A DNA stretch of 64,000 nt from Branchiostoma floridae (taxonomy: Eukaryota > Chordata > Leptocardii > Amphioxiformes > Branchiostomatidae), in NCBI RefSeq assembly GCF_000003815.2, contig NC_049986.1, forward strand, positions 4,862,556 to 4,926,555, read 5' to 3'. The notes beneath the pieces were generated by a model, which did no database searches, was not told where the DNA came from, and worked only from the letters and a program-made list of their open reading frames with translations. Positions 50,001 to 56,900 of this stretch are shown here, one piece after another; the first letter of the stretch is position 1, and every line of letters starts with the position of its first letter. Made by a program: the position numbers and the translations under genes.

Positions 50001-53000
50001 TTTCATGGAGGTAAAAATTGGTAGAACTGACTACAGACTCTATCATACTTCACTATTGTTATTTTCTTCGACAGGTAAGCCCCAAAACGTTTGAATGCTT
50101 GATCATGCCTGGTCATTTTCCAATAGGTCTAACATCCGGTCTACCGAATTTTTTCAGGTTTTTCCGGACCGGTTAGATAAGAAAAACCGTTTTTGCAACG
50201 GTACACCGTACCAGTACCCACCCCTAGTCATAAGATCATCAGAACACCTACCCTGACAGAGCGGGGACTCCCCGCTCCAGGTCCCGTCCGCCTGACATGT
50301 GCGACGTGCAGTCCCCACCAGAATAAAGCCATCATCACACGTGTAGAGAACATCAGCTCCATAGCGGAAGTCCAGTCCGTGTATCTGTCCGTGCAGCGGT
50401 GCTGAGAGACTTCCGCATATCACACCTGGTGAGACATGTGAAAAGTGTGCCATCCAACAACAGACAAGTTTTTTTAAAGAACTAGAGTTCCACGACCCCA
50501 TATCTTCACCAAATCATTTTATATTTACAACTGGTGTATTTCGTGTGTTTGTGTTTGTCATTATATTTCAGCCATACCATAGGTATGGTGAAATATATTG
50601 TATTCGTAATGTTTCTTTCTCCTGTCAAATCTTCAGAACACGGTATCTCCGTTGTTCCTCAACCGAATGACTTGAAATTTGGCACAAGGGTAGAGTGGGC
50701 CAATACCCTCGGACATTTTTTCATTTTTCCCATATCTGTCTCTAAAATGATTTTATTAAGGTTTTTGGGTCATCTTAAGACCAAAACTGTATATTTGGGC
50801 CCCCTGTACCCTGGTATTATAACCGAATGAGCTGAAATTTGGTGTAGATAGGCATTAGATAGTTGGTAAAATGATCCAAGTAAAAGTTTTGACATAAACT
50901 ACTTTAAAATGATTAATTTTGGCACTTTTCTGATGGGAAATTTGTTTTCTTTTGGCCTCCTGACGTGACCTTCCGTGACCCCGCACGGAGCCCACACCTG
51001 TGCGCGAAGAGGGCGAAGGCTAATTAATATTCATAAGCGGGGCCTCACGATTCCGTATATACTGCAGTGTTCCCGCCAGAATTTTTTACAGCGTCGGCAC
51101 ACGGGGCCCGGGGTCCACCGAAGAACGCCGAAGGCCCCGGCCCGGCAGGGTCCAGGGGCAGAGCCCCGTTGGGGGAAACTTTTGCACTTTGGGCTATTCA
51201 GAAGGCTTATTGTATCAGTTTTTAGGGGCATTTCTGTGATGCGATGGTATATTTTCCCTGCGCTGTTAGCTCCGTACGTTTTTAGAAGGTTCCGTTTATC
51301 ACAGAACTGCTGTTGTTTCAGAAATCTCACGGACTTACAAACACGTAAATTGCTAACTTGCAACCAGCGCTTTACTATATACAGTAAATTTCAGCACTTT
51401 TCTGAGGGAAAATTGGTTTTCTTTTGCCGTGACGTCACCCCGCAGAGCCCCGCACGTGCAAGTCAAATGAATTTAACGAGCCAGCCAATCAGCGAAAAGG
51501 AAGACGAAGTTTAATATTCAATAGCGGGGCCTTCCAACCCCGTGTATATAGAAACACGTGCATATCTTGACAACACAGCGGACGAATGTCACCTTACGCC
51601 CGGTTTTATATACATGTATATAATTATAAAATAGTTTTTTTGCGAGGATTTGGAGTTAACGACAAGGTCATTTGGACGGTAGCAGAAGGTACGCGTTCCT
51701 TGAACGTCAGAGTACATGTCTTTGTCGATGAATTTGCCAACATTCCGCGTAGCAATATCAATCATTTTCGGCAGATTTGACTTTGGCAGGGTAAGTTGAG
51801 ACAATCGAGGAAATGTTACTTGGCGGAAATCGCGGGAAAATTGGCCAGTTTAGATTTCATAAGTAAGTTTAACAATGACGAGAATGATTATTTTCTCATC
51901 AATATTTATCGTTAGAATGTTTTGAACTGTAAATGTTTTGAACTGTTTATATGAATAAACATACATTTTGCCAGCACGATGTTGCAGCAACATGATAACT
52001 TTATGTCTGTATTATGCCACTTTTATTGTTGAAGGCGCGTAAGCAAATGAACAAGCATGACAAAAGAAATGTTATGATACTATTTATTCGGTAGCATTCA
52101 CTTTTATTCACGATTCTAATTTGCAATGCCTGCAAACTCCGATCGGAATCACCCGGACCTTGTACGATTTAAAATGCATTTAACGTGAAATTGGAATTTA
52201 TGACGAATCCGACACGTTAGTTCAAGGAGCTTTTATCAGATATCAGATAAAAGCTCCTTGGTTAGTTCATATTCTTTTCTCAGTAGTCACGCTTCCTATT
52301 TTCATAGTTAAAAAACTATCGACAAAGGAAGCGTTAAAGAATGTTTTTCTCCTGGTGCAAACTGTAAACACACGTCACCCACCACTCGTCTCCGATGTGA
52401 CGAAACCATTCGCGCCATTTTTATTGGATTTTAGACGGACTCGACAGTCGAGCCGTCCACCGCGGCCTTGGCATCGTTTCCTCGCGATCGGTGTCAGCCC
52501 TGACTGCACCGCTGCCCCTTGTCGTTGTCCCTCAACTTAGTTGTAGTAGAAGCAATAGTTTCCGCGTCGTCCACTTCTTGACAGGTCGACGCCTTAGCGA
52601 GATACTTGTGTATGTTATCCAGTGCCAAACATCGCAGTTTCTCGGTTTATTTTCGCAAAGTTTCGTGCCTCTTCTTGATTGACGTTATGTTACCGCCTTT
52701 GTTGGAGCTGCTGCTGGCTGTGATTGGTCGCAAGTTAATTCGATTTTTCGCATAAAGTGGCACGCCCTGTCCAATCGGTATATCTAAAGACTGCAGCCAA
52801 GGCTGTTGTCATGGTAACGACACGTATAACAACATTTCCCACATGCGAATCGGGTTGGGCACGTCTTGTAAAATTAGCGTAGCGGATCCGCTGCAAGTAT
52901 AAACTTCGACCCCTATATGTTGTTTTTGGTAAGTTTTTGTCGACACATCTTGGCTTCCGGGTATCGCTCCGAGGACGCAAACAGTGAAGCACCCCGGGCA

Positions 53001-53881
53001 GCTTGACCGATAATGTCATCGCTACGGGCTTTCGAAATTCATTAGGATATTGTGAGATTTTAGGTCCTACAATTTTCTTGCAAATCAGATATGTTAGACC
53101 AGATGGTACATTTTTACTTCCTGTATACTGTATAGGTGTAGTTCCCGGGGAAAATTTTGTTTGGAAATACGGCGTCGTTGAAAATAGTCTCTTAACTATA
53201 CGTTTCAATGGGGGCGAGAAACTGGGGTGTGCCCCTAAATGTTCCATTTTCGAGCAGGGGTTATTTGAGACAGTTAAATGTTGTATGGGAAAAGCTATGG
53301 CTGAAATATGCTGTATTTGCTCCTAAGCAAATGTCGGCCTTTCTAGTTTACTATGTGTATTTGGCCAGCATAACTCCAGTTGTCTAGATGGATTCTCTAG
53401 GCATGTGTCAGTGGCACAAGATCGGTGGCAAGGCCATGGCAGGTTTCGAACCGGGAACCTCTTGGACCTCAGCCCAAAGCACTGCCGAAGACGCCACGCG
53501 ATCTCACATAAATCAGGTGGCAATACCTGGCATATTATCATATCATATCATGTCATGTCATATCATATCATATCATATCATATCATATCATATCATATCA
53601 TATCATATCATATCATATCATATTATATCATATTATATGAGATGTAAGGAATGTATGACGCACGTTTGCACGCCGTCTTGGGAGCACTCCATGCACCATT
53701 GAGTTGACAGCTGATCGTTGTGATTTGTCCGAGATGGTAATAACCCTCGGCGCAGACGTAATGCGCGACACTTCCAACAGTAACATTCTCGGCATGATGC
53801 TGCGCGTGAGCCAAGGTTGGCACAGGCCCGCAAACGCCATACCAGTCCTCATCTGCAACATGGACATTTCATTAATACTAG

Positions 53882-53945
<64 letters not shown>

Positions 53946-56900
53946 GTGTGTGTGTCTGTGTGTGTGTGTCTGTGTGCGTGTCTGTGTGCCTGTGACCACG
54001 ATAAATCTAGAATGTCTGGAAGTATTGTCTTGACAACAGTGGCCGTTAAACACAGTTCCCTGGTTTCACTACTGCAGCTTCCTATCGCTCCAATTATTTG
54101 AATGTAATAGACCAAATTATTTGGCACAGGATTGACGCTGTCTATTATAGGGAGAAAAATTTGCCAGGGTATCAGAGGATTTGGTCTGCCATGCAGCCAA
54201 CATGAAAGTGTGGACTGACCCTCTGGCCTCTTCCCTATTTTTTTTGCGAATACTACGATTCTACGATCCCTGCACCCCCGTAGGAAGGCCTGGGGGAGGC
54301 TGCTACATGTACTTATTAACTACTAATTAAAGGCTGGGAACGAAGGCGTGGCGACGAACAAAACATAGGAATAGATTAAAAAAACAGTGACGTTATGGAA
54401 GGTGCAGAGTGTAATGGTGAGATTCTATCGCCTGGTCACACAGGTAAGAAGGTTCGAAAAACAGGGAGAACTAGTATCCGCCCCGGCCAGCAAAAAAATG
54501 TCCCGAAATTGGGTACTGTGGTAACAAGACACATTTCTTTAAAGTTACAATTTATTCTTTAGTATACATCTTTCGAAATTTATCTTATTGTACTATTTTT
54601 TTTTGCAATTTTGGGGTTTTGTACCATGGTAAGCTTTAATGATTAAGCTTTAACATGGTAGAAATATGTAAGAGACAATGTTTTATGGCATACTGATCAA
54701 AAATGTTTTGGATAGGACTTCTGTGATATGTGAAAAAGTGACGTTTGAGACACATTCTACCATTAATAGGTCTATGAGGGTCTGCATGTCCAATGTATGT
54801 ACATATATGTGTAAAGAAATGGTGTTTAGAATGCTTGAATAAAGTAAAAGCATGAAACTTGACATAAATATATTCTTCGTGAAGCGTTATTGGTCGTTTT
54901 AATTCAACGTTAATCGTTATTTGTTATCCCGAATTCACCGTTAAGCGTTACCAAGAAGTTCATTCGGTGGTTATAGAAACCTGCCCTGAATTCTGGCACC
55001 GTATACACGTCAGTGCGGGTCATTAAGCCCATTTGATTTGAAGGAAAAAAGAATAAAACTGTTAAAACTAACCGGAAACAGGTCCATAACAGACTGGCTC
55101 GTCGCCGCTCCATTTCCCGCTCCCCATGCACACGCGTATGTTGGCCCCGATCAACACGTAGTCTCCGATACAACCATAGATGGCCTGAGCTCCCAGCTGG
55201 TCCAGGGCATCGAACGGTGGGAATCTGACGGTCATGAGGCGCACAAATCCGTGTTGTGGGAAGGCTGGTGGATAACAGCGTGTCTCCCCTATTGAAAAAA
55301 ATGTGTCATAATACCAGTACTGTACATCTATCTGTGTTTTCGGTGGCTTAATTCTATGGTATGAAGTTTCCCTTCTAGACTCCGTTGCAGTCTTCGGAAC
55401 GGGGCTGTTTTTTTTTTGGGGGGGGGGGCGTTGCTTCGCGATTTTTAACGTTGGCCATGGTCTCTTATGCCGGGAAAGGGAGTTTGCCGAGGAAGGGACT
55501 TGGCTGTGGAAGGGAGTTTGCCGTGATAGCGAGTTTTCCCCGTCTATTTCCCTTCGCGGTGTCCAAAGTTTTCAGTGACAAAAAACATCAAATTTGACAG
55601 ACCCGTTCGAAACAAAATATTGCACGGAACATTCCAATAACCATCGCACACCCGTAGGTCACGCGGCTCGGGTGGCTTGGCAGGGCCCAGGTTTTTGTTT
55701 GTTTGTTTGTTTGTATTGCATACCCAGTAAAACCGTCTGATGGTGTAACACACCAGGTTTATACTGAACAATACAAGTTGAACATCCGGACAAATCTAAT
55801 TGATCCGCTCACATCGGAAAGAACCCCCACTCTCTTCGATAAGTACAAGTACGAGGGGTGATCAATAAGGGGGCCTCAGCCAGAAACAATAAGCACAACT
55901 CAGATTTCGAAGCACAACTTCATAGTATGAATCCTCCAAATTTAAAATCATTGCAGTCATTACTTTCCAGGCATTGGTTTTTTGAAAATAAGAAGGTAAA
56001 TGGCGAAAAAAACAAGGGTGAATTGTGATCAGACATTTGTGGGTCGAGTTCCCAATGCCGTAATTTTTTTATCATTAAGAAAAGACATTGTGAAAATATT
56101 TGATAATGATTCTCTTCCTATTTCAAGCAGAAAGAAGTGGGTGTCTGACTTCCAGCAGCGCAAGTTGACCCGCACACATCAGGTCGCAGCTCGATTGTTC
56201 ACGTTTTTCCCCCTTCTACCTTACTTGACGTTACTGGGTGTCACGTGCAAAGTAATGATCACACTAATTTCAATTTCGGTACTTATTCATAAAGAACTTT
56301 ATACATGACATCTATGCTTCGAAATCTGAGTTGTGCTTATTATTTCTGGGTGAGGCCGAGAACTTATTGATGACCCCTCGTATATATGGTTCTTTGACGT
56401 GCTCGAGGCGTGGCTCTATTCAAACACGGGACCTCAATTCAACGTCCTATCCCAGGAACGTCCTAGCCGAAGCTAGGTACTCATCTGCACCTGAGTGAAG
56501 TGAGGGAAGCCGTGTCAAGTGCCCACGGGCACAGTACATCTGGGTCCTGGGCCAAAGTCCCTGCCCACAGTGTTGCCATAGCATGCTAAGGTCACAATCG
56601 CACCGGTGCCCTTCGGAGATGCAGCCCGCCCCTGCAGGGTGCTGAATTCGGGGGACACCAGGTTTTGTGTTTCACCACAACCAAAAGTTTCCTTCACCAT
56701 TCATGATCATGTAATGGTCGTTCGTTTTTGTTTTTTTTAAGTTTTTTTTCGTCTACTTTTTTCCCCTTCCCTGGCTACCCTTGACGGCGCCGAAGTTCGC
56801 CTTACACGAAACACCCGATATGGTCACGAATCTTTAAAAGATTCGGACGGATGGCACAACTCTGGTTTAACATCACTGTCACGGGTTAAGGTACAGCAGT

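Noticed and set aside
50975-51514. The 179-residue plus frame
   Set aside because: Longest open frame of the region, but low-complexity, no domain, and it spans a duplicated promoter-like repeat; no evidence of coding.
52735-53247. The 170-residue minus frame
   Set aside because: No recognisable domain, no splice context in phase with the inhibitor gene and no homologous signature visible; treated as chance.
53704-54127. Cys/Val or Thr/His runs on both strands
   Set aside because: Translations of the (GT)n microsatellite.
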